DNA of 37,158 bases from Candidatus Adlerbacteria bacterium RIFCSPHIGHO2_12_FULL_53_18 (GCA_001775475.1 MEWW01000007.1:6519-43676), one strand, 5' to 3'; shown: positions 8,802 to 18,494, counted from the stretch's first letter. Notes: generated by a model from the letters alone, not told the origin. Numbers and translations: made by a program.

Positions 8802-8933
8802 ATGATGGGTTATGGATATGAGGGCATGATTGGCGGAGGCATGGGCATTTTTGGACCTTTGTTAGGTCTCATTGTGCTCGTCGATCTTGTGCTGGTCGGT
8901 ATCTGGCTTTGGCAACAGGTTTCGAAGAAATAA
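8802..8933 (+). CDS. 43-aa Gly/Met-rich single-TM protein, divergent from csoR
   Basis: Not in ORF track (short). MMGYGYEGMIGGGMGIFGPLLGLIVLVDLVLVGIWLWQQVSKK*. Confidence 0.6.
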   Translation: MMGYGYEGMIGGGMGIFGPLLGLIVLVDLVLVGIWLWQQVSKK

Positions 8934-8963
8934 TAAGTGCAAAAACGTGTTTATTCTATTGTA

Positions 8964-9530
8964 CTAAGTGAAGGGTGCAAGCCAACCGTAAAGATAGACA
9001 GCGGCATAGGCAAGTGCCGTATTAAAAATGACAGTGCCAAGACCGAGAGGTAGCATGACACGCCACAGCGGGTATTTTAAAAATCCCATAGGGATCGTGA
9101 CAAGATCGCTTGAAAAGGGAACGCATGCTCCGTAGAGAAAAAATATCGTGGGCAAGAGTCGAGGGTATCTTTCTTTTAAGAAGGAGAGTTTTTTAAGCGC
9201 AGTTTGCACTCGCACGGGCATGAGCTGCCCCCCGAAGTAGCCAACATAGTAGGTGGTACAGTCGCCAAATGTCACCGCAAGTGCGGTGGTGATACCAAGT
9301 ATAAGCGGGTTGAGCCCTCCCGCAGCAAAGGAAATGAGAACTACGTGGTACGGAATGCCGCTCCCCGTAGTGAGCCCGCCCAAAAATGCAAGTACGAAGA
9401 GAAGTACATACGCATTTTCGACCCCGACGAGAGAAAGTATGCCCTCGGGCGAAAAGTAGAAAAAAGTGATTGTCAGTCCTACAAAAAAGAGTATGGGGAG
9501 AAAACGCAGTAGATATGCAAAGCGCTTCAT
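8964..9530 (-). CDS. VTT/DedA-like (SNARE-associated-type) membrane protein
   Basis: Multi-TM with GGLTTGSGIPYHVV...FGDCTTYYVGYFGGQ and GACVPFSSDLVTIPMG. Confidence 0.6.
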   Translation of the reverse strand: MKRFAYLLRFLPILFFVGLTITFFYFSPEGILSLVGVENAYVLLFVLAFLGGLTTGSGIPYHVVLISFAAGGLNPLILGITTALAVTFGDCTTYYVGYFGGQLMPVRVQTALKKLSFLKERYPRLLPTIFFLYGACVPFSSDLVTIPMGFLKYPLWRVMLPLGLGTVIFNTALAYAAVYLYGWLAPFT

Positions 9531-9889
9531 GGACGGTCGCTCTCGGGGCGCGGCTCCCTTTTTGCGTAGTCGACAACACGGATAAGCCGCGCCTCAACAC
9601 TTCCGTCTGCCAGCTCCTCGCCCACAACAACCACTGAGTCGCCTACCCGAAGTCCTCCCTCGAATATTTTATTACCTCTCCTCACCTCGGCATGCTCGGG
9701 TATCAGCACTGTGCGTGTACCTTCTCGTGGATCGGAGATAACAAGACCTTGTTCGGTGAGGCTCTGTACCTCGCCAAAGTACTGTTCTCCCTGCCACCTA
9801 ACATGGGCATAGACAGCAAGTACCAACAACGTAGCCGCAATCACAACTCCTCCCACAGCTGCCGCGCGCCATACCGTGCTAGTCGTCAT
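9527..9889 (-). CDS. membrane-anchored hypothetical protein, DUF5666-like beta-rich domain
   Basis: N-terminal TM; GEVQSLTEQGLVISDPREGTRTVLIPEHAEVRRGNKIFEGGLRVGDSVVVVGE. Confidence 0.55.
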   Translation of the reverse strand: MTTSTVWRAAAVGGVVIAATLLVLAVYAHVRWQGEQYFGEVQSLTEQGLVISDPREGTRTVLIPEHAEVRRGNKIFEGGLRVGDSVVVVGEELADGSVEARLIRVVDYAKREPRPESDRP

Positions 9890-9899
9890 ATATCGTTCA

Positions 9900-10523
9900 C
9901 TATATCAAAGAGAGCAGGCGGATGACTTCTGGGTCTTCGACCTGCGGGAAGAATCGATAGTGTGCGCCGACGGCACCCAAAAAGTTCTCCGGCGACTCTA
10001 ACACTACAAGCTCATCCGCCTCGCGCTTGATTTTCATCGCGACGTCAGAGGGTGTAACCGGCACTGCAACCACAACACGCATTGGCTTTTGCTCTTTAAC
10101 CGCCTTGATTGCGAGCCGTATGGTAAGGCCGGTTGCAATGCCATCATCAACAATGATCGCCGTTTTACCGGAGATTGAGATCGGTGCTTTCTTTCCCCGG
10201 TAGAGCGCAATGCGACGTTGCGCCTCTTGTTGCTCCTGCACAACCCTTTGGTTGAACCATTTTTTATCGATATGCTTCAGTTCGGCCTCGTTGCACAAAC
10301 GCGTGCCCCGCTCATCAACCGCGCAGATCGCATACTCGGAGTTCGTGGGGTGTCCCACCTTGCGCGCAACAACAATGTCGAGCGGCAGTTCAAGCCCTTT
10401 TGCTACTCGCTCCCCTATAACCACGCCTCCGCGCGGCAGCGCCAAAACAACCGCTTCAGTACCGTGATATGCCTTAAGTTTTTGCGCCAACTGTGTCCCC
10501 GCATCTTCTCTATCGCGGAACAT
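9900..10523 (-). CDS. phosphoribosyltransferase-family protein
   Basis: PRPP-binding loop TAIIVDDGIATGLTIRLAI; VVALPRGGVVIGERVA. Confidence 0.85.
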   Translation of the reverse strand: MFRDREDAGTQLAQKLKAYHGTEAVVLALPRGGVVIGERVAKGLELPLDIVVARKVGHPTNSEYAICAVDERGTRLCNEAELKHIDKKWFNQRVVQEQQEAQRRIALYRGKKAPISISGKTAIIVDDGIATGLTIRLAIKAVKEQKPMRVVVAVPVTPSDVAMKIKREADELVVLESPENFLGAVGAHYRFFPQVEDPEVIRLLSLI

Positions 10524-10526
10524 AAG

Positions 10527-10685
10527 CTATTTCTTTTCCTCTGCTTTTTGTGAGCGTTCCTTCTTTTTCTTGCGTATTGGATTCAACCCCGCATTTTTTG
10601 CCTTGCCCTCAAGCCGCGGCGGGCGGGTGAGGTGGTCCTCTTTTCTCAAAAGTCTTTTCTTGTCCATCGGGTGCTGCTTCCTCAT
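10527..10685 (-). CDS. 52-aa Lys/Arg-rich hypothetical protein
   Basis: MRKQHPMDKKRLLRKEDHLTRPPRLEGKAKNAGLNPIRKKKKERSQKAEEKK*; fits between flanking genes. Confidence 0.45.
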   Translation of the reverse strand: MRKQHPMDKKRLLRKEDHLTRPPRLEGKAKNAGLNPIRKKKKERSQKAEEKK

Positions 10686-10711
10686 AATTCTTTAGTCGAC
10701 ATTGCTCATCA

Positions 10712-12760
10712 TTATCGATACTTATACGGAAATTTTACGGTGAATGTGGTGGTTGCGCCCGGAGTAGACTCAAACGAGATAGAGCCGCCGAGGCGCTCGA
10801 TAAATGACTTTGTAATATAGAGGCCGAGCCCGGAGCCATCTGGGTTTTGGCGCGACGCCGTCTCACCGCGGAACATTTTCTTAAATATATGCGGCTGCTC
10901 CTCGAGTGGAATGCCGGGGCCCGTATTTTCAACACTGAGCGTAACACCTTTCTCTTTTTCTTCCGTTAGCCGCGCCACCACGCGCCCGCCCACTTCTGCA
11001 TAGCGGGTTGCGTTTGAAAGCAGGTTGTTGACGATAATCTGAAGCAGACGCTCGTCCGATATTACTTTCGTTTCAACACCCTGCTCGCGCTGGATTTCAA
11101 CTGTAAGCTTTTTGTCTTGTATCGCCGGCTGGAGCTCCGCGAGAGATTTATCAACAAGAGTTGATATCTGAAGTTCGGTCTCCGTTGTTTCAAACGCATT
11201 AGTTTCAATCTTCGAAACATCGAGCATGGCTCTGATGAGCGAGAGCGTACGGTTTGCGGCCGACTCCATGGGCGGTATAACGCCAGAGAGCACATCTTTC
11301 GGAAGATCCGCACGCAATTTCAACTTTTCCAGAGACCAGCGCACAAGCGTGAGCGGGGTGCGGAGCTCGTGTGATACCAGTGAGACAAAGTTGCTCTTGG
11401 TTTGCTCAAGCATCTGCTCTTCGGTAATGTCGCGTAGGTCCTGCACGGCACCGATAATTGCGCCGTCGTGGATGACCGGTGCGGCTGTCACAATCGCGGG
11501 AAACTTTGAACCGTCCGTCCTTATACAGACAAGGCTTTCTGCAACAATTCTCTTTTCCGCCATGGCGCGCATCAGGGGGTAGCGCTCCGGTGTCAGAGGC
11601 GTACCATTCGGTGTCTCCGCTTTAAATATGTCTTCCGCTCTTGATCCGATGACCTCACGCGCGGAGCGCTTAAAAAGCGACTCTGCCGCGGTGTTAAAAA
11701 GCGTAATTTTGCCATCATTATCAACCGCCATAAGGCCGCTTCCGACTGCCGAGAGAACGGCGTCGTCTCTCGCCTTAGCCTTGACCACCAACTCATGTTC
11801 GGAAAAGTTGAGCACCAGCTTCGCAAGTGCGCCAAACTCGGAGCGATCATTCTGCATACTCTGCATGAGCGGGATATTTTTATTCCTAATACTCGAGGAA
11901 AGCGCAGAAATCGGCTTACCGACTAAAATTTCAAGGAAGACATAAATGAGTACGAGGAGCACGAGCGAGGAGGCTATAATCATAAAAAGCTGATTCTCTG
12001 ACGCCTGCTGTGCCTCGCCGATAAAGGGTATGGGAGCCGTTATGATGTAGGTTTTGGCGATGCTGCCGTCGAGGTCGCGCAGCTCGAGGGGAAACGAAAT
12101 AGTGGTCACACCGTTTTCGGGAGGGAGAGCCTCTCCCGGTTCGGTAATCGTTGCACCTGAGAGATCCTCTATTTCCTGCAGATGTTCCTCGTCCCAGCGC
12201 TCGCCTACTGCCAAAAACCCTTCAGGGTCTGTAACCCGGTCTGGGTCCGTGGTGCCATGCACCGTAGCTACCCAAAAATCAGTAAGTATACCGTTTTTCA
12301 TCCGGTAAAAATGGGTGAGGCGATTTTTCTCAAACAGAGCGAAGTCTGTCGGGGTAAAGATGGGGGGAATGATCTCCACGTCTGGTATCTCCTCGTATAG
12401 ATGGGTAACATCACCGCTGTAGATGTGTTCGCCGTTTGGCAAGTAAATGTATGTCTCGTGTGTCTCAAAGTTGTCAGCGCTAATCGTAATGTTTTCGTCC
12501 GCCCACACGTGGTCCCTTGAGGGACCGGCCTGTAAATAATCAACAAAATCGTCCCAAAAACTGTAATCCTCGGTAAAGAAGCGGAGCTTTGCACCCGCGT
12601 AGTCTACGAACGAACGGAAAAAGTCCGACTGCTCATCTATAATTCCCTGAACAATGAGATCGGCGCGATCTTTCTCCAGGCGGTACTGGCCGTAAATAAT
12701 CCCGAGTGAAAGCAACAAAAGAAACCCGATGAGGAGGGTTATCTTGAGACGAATGTTCAT
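10712..12760 (-). CDS. membrane sensor histidine kinase (CHASE4-like sensor, PAS, HisKA, HATPase)
   Basis: SHELRTPLTLVRWSLEKL H-box; NLLSNATRYAE, GSGLGLYITKSFIERLGG; FVDYAGAKLRFFTEDYSFWDDFVDYLQ CHASE4-like start. Confidence 0.92.
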   Translation of the reverse strand: MNIRLKITLLIGFLLLLSLGIIYGQYRLEKDRADLIVQGIIDEQSDFFRSFVDYAGAKLRFFTEDYSFWDDFVDYLQAGPSRDHVWADENITISADNFETHETYIYLPNGEHIYSGDVTHLYEEIPDVEIIPPIFTPTDFALFEKNRLTHFYRMKNGILTDFWVATVHGTTDPDRVTDPEGFLAVGERWDEEHLQEIEDLSGATITEPGEALPPENGVTTISFPLELRDLDGSIAKTYIITAPIPFIGEAQQASENQLFMIIASSLVLLVLIYVFLEILVGKPISALSSSIRNKNIPLMQSMQNDRSEFGALAKLVLNFSEHELVVKAKARDDAVLSAVGSGLMAVDNDGKITLFNTAAESLFKRSAREVIGSRAEDIFKAETPNGTPLTPERYPLMRAMAEKRIVAESLVCIRTDGSKFPAIVTAAPVIHDGAIIGAVQDLRDITEEQMLEQTKSNFVSLVSHELRTPLTLVRWSLEKLKLRADLPKDVLSGVIPPMESAANRTLSLIRAMLDVSKIETNAFETTETELQISTLVDKSLAELQPAIQDKKLTVEIQREQGVETKVISDERLLQIIVNNLLSNATRYAEVGGRVVARLTEEKEKGVTLSVENTGPGIPLEEQPHIFKKMFRGETASRQNPDGSGLGLYITKSFIERLGGSISFESTPGATTTFTVKFPYKYR

Positions 12761-13143
12761 GCCGGCTGCGGGTTCAAAATGTCGTTCACTTTCTCTACCA
12801 AATCGCCGAGCGAGAAATCAGCCTTAACGATGTAGTATACCGGCTCGTAGGCGGCAACACTGTCGATAATCTCGGCGCTGTCCGGTGTTAGGTTGCTGAT
12901 GATGACGATGGACACCCCCTTGCCCCACTCGTCCTTACTGCGGACCTGCTTCATGATCTCGAGGCCGCTCACCTGCGGGAGCATAATATCGAGGAGGATA
13001 AGGTCGGGCTTTTTTTCTAGTGCATTGATGCCCGCCTGTCCCGTCAAGGCAATATCCACCGCATATCCCGCACCTTCAAGCTGCTCCTTCATTAGTTTGG
13101 AAAGGTTCTGATCGTCCTCCACTATCAGTATGCGTTTGCTCAT
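12757..13143 (-). CDS. single-domain response regulator (CheY-like receiver)
   Basis: RILIVEDDQNLSKLM, LILLDIMLP, K near C-terminus; 4-nt overlap with the kinase. Confidence 0.92.
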   Translation of the reverse strand: MSKRILIVEDDQNLSKLMKEQLEGAGYAVDIALTGQAGINALEKKPDLILLDIMLPQVSGLEIMKQVRSKDEWGKGVSIVIISNLTPDSAEIIDSVAAYEPVYYIVKADFSLGDLVEKVNDILNPQPA

Positions 13144-13215
13144 AGCCCCCTTATTCTAGCACCGCAAATCTACCCTTCTCTACAGAAACTGGGCATAACC
13201 AACCCTGCTCATACA

Positions 13216-14469
13216 CTACCTACCCGCAGCGTGAGTCCCTGCGACATAGCCGGTAGACCAGCACAATTGCAGGCTGTAACCGCCCGAAGGGCGGTTGATG
13301 TGTAAAAGGTCTCCCGTGAGATACAGGTTCGAGACTTTTTTAGAGCGCATAGTGCGTGTATCTATCTCCTCCAACGGCACGCCCCCGTCGGCAATGACTG
13401 CACGGTCAAACCCCATCAATCCCTCTATCGTAAGCGGCAGGGCTTTGAGCAGGCGCACCAATATCTTGCGCTCTTCTTTAGTAACCGAGTGCACCTTTTT
13501 AGCAGTATCTATATTGCCCTCAAGAAGGGCAAGTATGCCCCGCGCAGTGCCATCGGGCACCACCTCCTTCAGGACATTCTTGAGTGCCTTATTTTTATTC
13601 GTATCAAATACCGCTATCACGCTACGCTCCAAAGCGCCGAGGTCGGTGTGCGGGTATGCATCTATGGTTGCTGTCACTACGCCTTCATACAGCAGGTCAG
13701 AAACCGCACTGGCACTGTTGAGTATGAGCGGCCCAGACAACCCAAAGTGGGTAAAAAGTATTTTGCCAGTTTTTGAAAACGCTTTCTTGCCTTCAGCAAG
13801 AAAAGTTATCTTCATAAATGTCAGTGAGCTACCGGCAAGCATTTTCACCCACGCATCTTTAACCTTCAAGGGCACAATAGAGGGTGTCGGCTTAACAACG
13901 GTGTGACCAAGTTTCTCGAGCCACTTAAAACCGTCTCCGGTTGAACCGGTTTCTGGGTGCGAGACACTGCCAGTTGCAAAGATATAATTTTTCCCTACAT
14001 AGGTCTCTGTGTTGCACACAACTCCGGTAATCCCTGACTCATCATGAGTGGCTGCTGTAACCGGTGAGCCGGTGCGAACTATTACCCCACCCTTGTGTAC
14101 ATATTCTTCAAACGTATGCACGACATCTGCGGCGCGCTCTGTCGCAGGGGATACACGTTTACGTGCCTGGACCACCAACGGCAACTGGTGCGACTCGAAG
14201 AAGGCAAAGGTGGCTTTGTTGCCAAACTGAGAAAATACAGAGTATAAAAACTGCTCCGCCTTGCCATAGGCGCCGAGTAGCACCCGTTCATCTTCTTCTG
14301 CGTTCGTAATATTGCAACGACCCCCACCGGTTATGCGCAGCTTTTCTCCCAGACGCTTGTTCTTCTCAAGTAGGAGCACGCGCTTCCCTCTCTCTGCCGC
14401 GCGACCTGCGGCCATCAGCCCAGAAGCACCGCCGCCCACAACCACCACATCGTATATCTCTTTCACCAT
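13216..14469 (-). CDS. HI0933/BaiN-like NAD(P)/FAD-dependent flavoprotein
   Basis: DVVVVGGGASGLMAAGRAAERGKRVLLLEKNKRLGEKLRITGGGRCNITNAE; C-terminal SGGYSLQLCWSTGYVAG. Confidence 0.9.
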   Translation of the reverse strand: MVKEIYDVVVVGGGASGLMAAGRAAERGKRVLLLEKNKRLGEKLRITGGGRCNITNAEEDERVLLGAYGKAEQFLYSVFSQFGNKATFAFFESHQLPLVVQARKRVSPATERAADVVHTFEEYVHKGGVIVRTGSPVTAATHDESGITGVVCNTETYVGKNYIFATGSVSHPETGSTGDGFKWLEKLGHTVVKPTPSIVPLKVKDAWVKMLAGSSLTFMKITFLAEGKKAFSKTGKILFTHFGLSGPLILNSASAVSDLLYEGVVTATIDAYPHTDLGALERSVIAVFDTNKNKALKNVLKEVVPDGTARGILALLEGNIDTAKKVHSVTKEERKILVRLLKALPLTIEGLMGFDRAVIADGGVPLEEIDTRTMRSKKVSNLYLTGDLLHINRPSGGYSLQLCWSTGYVAGTHAAGR

Positions 14470-14475
14470 AGCCTA

Positions 14476-15927
14476 TCAGGAGCCCAGGTCGAGCGTCTCA
14501 TCGATGCGTATCTGCTGCACAAAGTCGGGCACGTGCGACACCAAGATCATCGGCCCCTCAAACGCACTGAGTGCCTCGGCAATAACTGGCAGGTGACGAA
14601 AGTTAATATGGTTGGTCGGCTCATCGAGGATAAGCAGACCGGGCTTGAGCAAGACCAAACGAGCAAAGGCCACCAAGCCTTTCTGCCCTTCCGAGAGAGT
14701 GCCTATCTTCGAGTGAAATATTTCTCCGCTTACCAAAAAACCTGCAGCAACCCGTCGCAAATCTTCTTCCATAAGGTTCCCCGGCATTGCCGTGAGCTCC
14801 TCATACACTGTTTTATTAAAATCGAGGTTGGAAAAATCCTGCCGGTAATATCCTATCTCCGTCCCCGGCGTAATGGTGACACCCTTGGCGGTGCCGTCGG
14901 CAATCGACTGCAAGAGAGTACTCTTTCCAATGCCATTTGGCCCCTGGAGGAGTAGGTGGTCATTCTTGCGCAACGACACTTTAACCTTGCGTTCCACCGG
15001 CTTATGGTTGCGCACCACGGTGAACGAAGAGATATGCACCACCTCCCCAACAAGCCCGCTTTGGTACGGAATGCGGAACGAGCGTATCGTCTTATCTTCC
15101 TTGCGAACATCTACTTTCGTTTCTTCGAGTAGCTCCGCTTTTTCGCGCATGCGTTTGGCTACCATCCGCATTTGGCCACCCTTGTTGGCAAAGAAGTTTG
15201 CCTTGTCTTTATTCTCCTGGATTTCTTTTGCCAAGAGAGCATTCTTCCGATTTTCTTTCTCTATACGCGCCGAGATCTCTTTAATCACATCGAAGTAGTT
15301 GCCGACGTACTGCTCGACCTTATGTGTGTTCACATCGAGATAGAGCACGCCCTGCGTAAATGAATTCAAGAACTCTGCATCGTGAGAGATAACAACCACT
15401 GTCTTTTTATAGTTGACGAGAAAGATGGTGAGATGCTCGATCCCCTCTTTGTCCAGATTATTAGTCGGCTCGTCTAAGAGCAGTAGGTCGGGGTCTTGTA
15501 TCAGCGCCTGTGCAAGCAGTAGACGCGCCTGCTGTCCGCCGGAAAATGAGCCTATGGTGCGCTCGTGCGGGGCCGCAAGGTTAACCACCTCGAGCACAGT
15601 GTCGATTCTTGGGTCGATGTCGTAGACCTTTTTTGGAAATACGTTCTGAAAAAACTCCCGCACCGTGAGAGACATATCTTCGCGCGGAATCACCTGCCGT
15701 GCTGTGGCAACCGTTAGACCGTGCGCGAGATGCATCTGGCCGTCTTCCGGCGTATGAGCGCCAGTCATAAGACCAAAGATAGTGCTTTTGCCAGCACCGT
15801 TTTGGCCCATGAAGGTAATTTTGCTACGACGTCTAACAGAAAAATCCACCTTATCCAAGATGGGTTTTTTGACACCGAAGTCGAATGATACCTGTTCGAA
15901 CCGGACTATGGTTTCCCCGCGCTGCAC
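14476..15927 (-). CDS. ABC-F family ATPase (GTG start)
   Basis: Two ABC domains (GQNGAGKST/FSGGQQARLLLAQAL; GPNGIGKSTL/LSEGQKGLVAFARL), no TM. Confidence 0.9.
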   Translation of the reverse strand: MQRGETIVRFEQVSFDFGVKKPILDKVDFSVRRRSKITFMGQNGAGKSTIFGLMTGAHTPEDGQMHLAHGLTVATARQVIPREDMSLTVREFFQNVFPKKVYDIDPRIDTVLEVVNLAAPHERTIGSFSGGQQARLLLAQALIQDPDLLLLDEPTNNLDKEGIEHLTIFLVNYKKTVVVISHDAEFLNSFTQGVLYLDVNTHKVEQYVGNYFDVIKEISARIEKENRKNALLAKEIQENKDKANFFANKGGQMRMVAKRMREKAELLEETKVDVRKEDKTIRSFRIPYQSGLVGEVVHISSFTVVRNHKPVERKVKVSLRKNDHLLLQGPNGIGKSTLLQSIADGTAKGVTITPGTEIGYYRQDFSNLDFNKTVYEELTAMPGNLMEEDLRRVAAGFLVSGEIFHSKIGTLSEGQKGLVAFARLVLLKPGLLILDEPTNHINFRHLPVIAEALSAFEGPMILVSHVPDFVQQIRIDETLDLGS

Positions 15928-16057
15928 CGCACAACCTTACCACGCTCTTTACATTTTCGCGAACGTGTTCTATCTAAAAATCAGCTGCCCGACCTAGATA
16001 GGTTAAGAACGGTTAATTGGAGACAGGTTGTCCAAGAATTTTAGTATATAGAACTCC

Positions 16058-16472
16058 TTACGTCACTTTCCCAAACTCCACGACCTCAGAATTACGGATT
16101 AAGATAGTCCTGTTGGTAGTATATGACAGCCCTTTGTTAGGTTGAGTCTCAAAACCAAGGTACACGCAACCAACTCGTCTGTCCCGCACTTCTTTTATAG
16201 CAGGCTGTAAATCGGAATCAGAACTGCCAATGAGTTTTGAGCAGGCGTTGTTCCTCTACTAACTGCTTTGATTTCTCTTTACTTGCCTCGTGCTCCTTAA
16301 TACGAGCAAAGTAAAAGACTCGTCTTTCTATAGGGATGTCTTTAAGCACCTTATCGAGCAGACCCTTAAAATTATATTCATGCCAAATAGGCTTTTCCTT
16401 AGCTATTTCCTTAAAAACGGAACGGATTTTGCCCTTAAAATTCTCCCCATCTATGAGCAAAATAGTCTGCAT
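16058..16472 (-). pseudogene. NYN-domain (LabA/PIN-like) protein, disrupted by internal deletion and frameshift
   Basis: N-part MQTILLIDGENFKGKIRSVFKEIAKEKPIWHEYNFKGLLDKVL...SKQLVEEQRLLKTHWQF*; immediately out of frame: LIGSSDSDLQPAIKEVRDRRVGCVYLGFETQPNKGLSYTTNRTILIRNSEVVEFGKVT*. Confidence 0.8.
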
Positions 16473-16508
16473 TTAGGAGCTATTGTAACAGGTTTTGGCA
16501 CGAACAAA

Positions 16509-16536
16509 CCCCAGCGGACCTTTCGGCTAGCTGGGG
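16509..16536 (-). other. 5'-UTR hairpin upstream of the NYN pseudogene: CCCCAGC-TA-GCC-GAAA-GGT-CC-GCTGGGG
   Basis: 7-bp outer stem, GNRA-type tetraloop, followed by TTTGTT on the minus strand. Confidence 0.5.
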
Positions 16537-16549
16537 CGTGTATAAACCC

Positions 16550-16578
16550 ACTATACAGGGGGTAACCTGATAGGTCAA
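16550..16578 (-). promoter_or_regulatory. candidate promoter TTGACC-17-TATAGT upstream of NYN pseudogene
   Basis: Both hexamers one mismatch from sigma70 consensus. Confidence 0.5.
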
Positions 16579-16730
16579 TGAAGTTGTGGATAGCCATTTT
16601 TCCACTCCTAAAGAAGACTCTGATTTCTATATTTTAATTCGAGTCTTAGAGGGGTTAAAGCAAAGTCGCCGTTCGCTTTCGCTACTAGACGATGCGCCTC
16701 GAGCGCGTTCTAACTTTCACAAATTTTCAT

Positions 16731-16765
16731 AAAAAACCTCCCGCAAGCATGTAGCGTGCGGGAGG
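16731..16765 (-). terminator. intrinsic terminator downstream of leuA
   Basis: Minus strand CCTCCCGCA...TGCGGGAGG hairpin followed by TTTTTT. Confidence 0.9.
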
Positions 16766-16774
16766 TAGTATTGT

Positions 16775-18442
16775 TCAAGTGCGTCTAGACCGATTGACGG
16801 CACTCGCAAGCGCCAGGAGTGAAGCTGTCGGAATATCGGTATTAATACCGACCCCCCACACTGCTTCGCGCCCCGGAACGGCAATGGCCACGTATGCGAT
16901 AGCTTTCGCATCCGAGCCACCGCCGATCGAACGTTCCTGATAGTCGAGGAGCGAGACCTCTATGTTGCAGGACGTAGCGAGCGCATTGGCAAATGCGTTG
17001 AGCTCGCCATTTCCGTCTCCTGCAATGAAGCGGCTGTCACCATTGATCTTGATGGTCGCTTCGAGGACTCGGCCTCCTTTGACTTTGCCAGGTACGCTGT
17101 AATGATCAATGAGCTCGATAGGATGAGCTACGTTGACATACACTTCTTCGAAAAGCTGCCGAACACGTTCCGGCAACAATTCTCCGCCTGTTTCCTCTGC
17201 GGCCTTCTGCACGAAAGTCGCAAAGTCCACAAGCAGCGGCCGCGGGAGTTCGACGCCGTAAACGTCACGCATGATATAGGCGACACCACCTTTGCCCGAC
17301 TGGCTGTTAACGCGTACTGGACGATATTCCCGTCCGACATGGGCCGGATTGAAGGCAAGATACGGGACCTCAAATATAGGGCTGTTCGAGATTTCCATTG
17401 CCCGTGTCCCTTTGTTGATGGCGTCCTGGTGCGAACCAGAAAATGCCGTCAGCGCGAGGAGTCCAGCGTACGGATGCCTTGGATGCACTTCAATACGCGT
17501 GCATTCTTCTGCGATCCGTACGGCGCCCGGAAGATCGGACAAATCTACTTTCGGGTCTATACCCTGCGTCATCAGGTTGAGCGCGAGGGTTACGAGATCC
17601 GCGTTGCCGGTACGTTCACCATTACCGAAGAGCGTACCTTCGACGCGGTCAGCGCCAGCCAAGAGGCCGAGCTCTGTCGCGGCGACAGCACATCCGCGGT
17701 CATTGTGCGTATGCAGACTGAGAACGATAGAGTCGCGATGCGACAGGTGTCGACCCATCCATTCGATCGCGTCGGCATACTTGTTAGGCGTCGACATCTC
17801 CACCGTTGCAGGCAGATTGATGATCGCTTTGTTCTCCAGAGTCGGTTTCCATATGTCGAGCACTTGGTTACAGATCTCGCAGGCGAATTTGACTTCGGTC
17901 CCTGTGAACGACTCAGGTGAGTACTCAAACGTCCATTTAGTTTTCGGTTGCTTTTCCGCGAGCTTTTTGATGAGTCGCGCGCCGGAGAGAGCGATTTGTA
18001 TAATACCCTCCTCAGATTGGCAAAAGACAACTCGGCGTTGAAGTTCAGACGTCGAATTGTACAGGTGCACGATTGCCCGAGGAACGCCTTTCAGGGCTTC
18101 GAACGTTCGTTGTATCAATTCCTCGCGCGATTGCGTGAGGACTTGGATAGTGACGTCGTCAGGAATCCGATTCTCCTCAATCAACGTCCGAACGAATGTG
18201 AACTCGATCTCGGAGGACGCCGGGAACCCAACCTCGATCTCTTTGAAGCCGATCTTCACGAGCAGATTGAACATCTGCAGTTTCTTCTCGACACCCATCG
18301 GCTCGATGAGTGCCTGGTTGCCGTCGCGCAGATCCACCGCGCACCAGATGGGTGCCTTGGCAAGTCTGCCATTTGGCCACGTGCGGTCCGGCAGCTGTAC
18401 CGTCGGGAATGGACGATATTGGTTGAAGGGCATCGTCGTCAT
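16775..18442 (-). CDS. leuA: 2-isopropylmalate synthase
   Basis: MPFNQYRPFPTVQLPDRTWPNGRLAKAPIWCAVDLRDGNQALIEPM; LHTHNDRGCAVAATELGLLAGADRVEGTLFGNGERTGNADL; regulatory C-terminal domain; strong SD GAGGAG. Confidence 0.95.
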   Translation of the reverse strand: MTTMPFNQYRPFPTVQLPDRTWPNGRLAKAPIWCAVDLRDGNQALIEPMGVEKKLQMFNLLVKIGFKEIEVGFPASSEIEFTFVRTLIEENRIPDDVTIQVLTQSREELIQRTFEALKGVPRAIVHLYNSTSELQRRVVFCQSEEGIIQIALSGARLIKKLAEKQPKTKWTFEYSPESFTGTEVKFACEICNQVLDIWKPTLENKAIINLPATVEMSTPNKYADAIEWMGRHLSHRDSIVLSLHTHNDRGCAVAATELGLLAGADRVEGTLFGNGERTGNADLVTLALNLMTQGIDPKVDLSDLPGAVRIAEECTRIEVHPRHPYAGLLALTAFSGSHQDAINKGTRAMEISNSPIFEVPYLAFNPAHVGREYRPVRVNSQSGKGGVAYIMRDVYGVELPRPLLVDFATFVQKAAEETGGELLPERVRQLFEEVYVNVAHPIELIDHYSVPGKVKGGRVLEATIKINGDSRFIAGDGNGELNAFANALATSCNIEVSLLDYQERSIGGGSDAKAIAYVAIAVPGREAVWGVGINTDIPTASLLALASAVNRSRRT

Positions 18443-18494
18443 AACTTCTCCTCAGGGTTATCGTGAACGAACTGTCAAAGAACAGGGCTAAACA

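Noticed and set aside
17102-18491. Long plus-strand ORFs (272, 249, 172, 144 aa) opposite leuA
   Set aside because: Shadow ORFs caused by codon composition; no recognisable domains, and leuA on the other strand is unambiguous.
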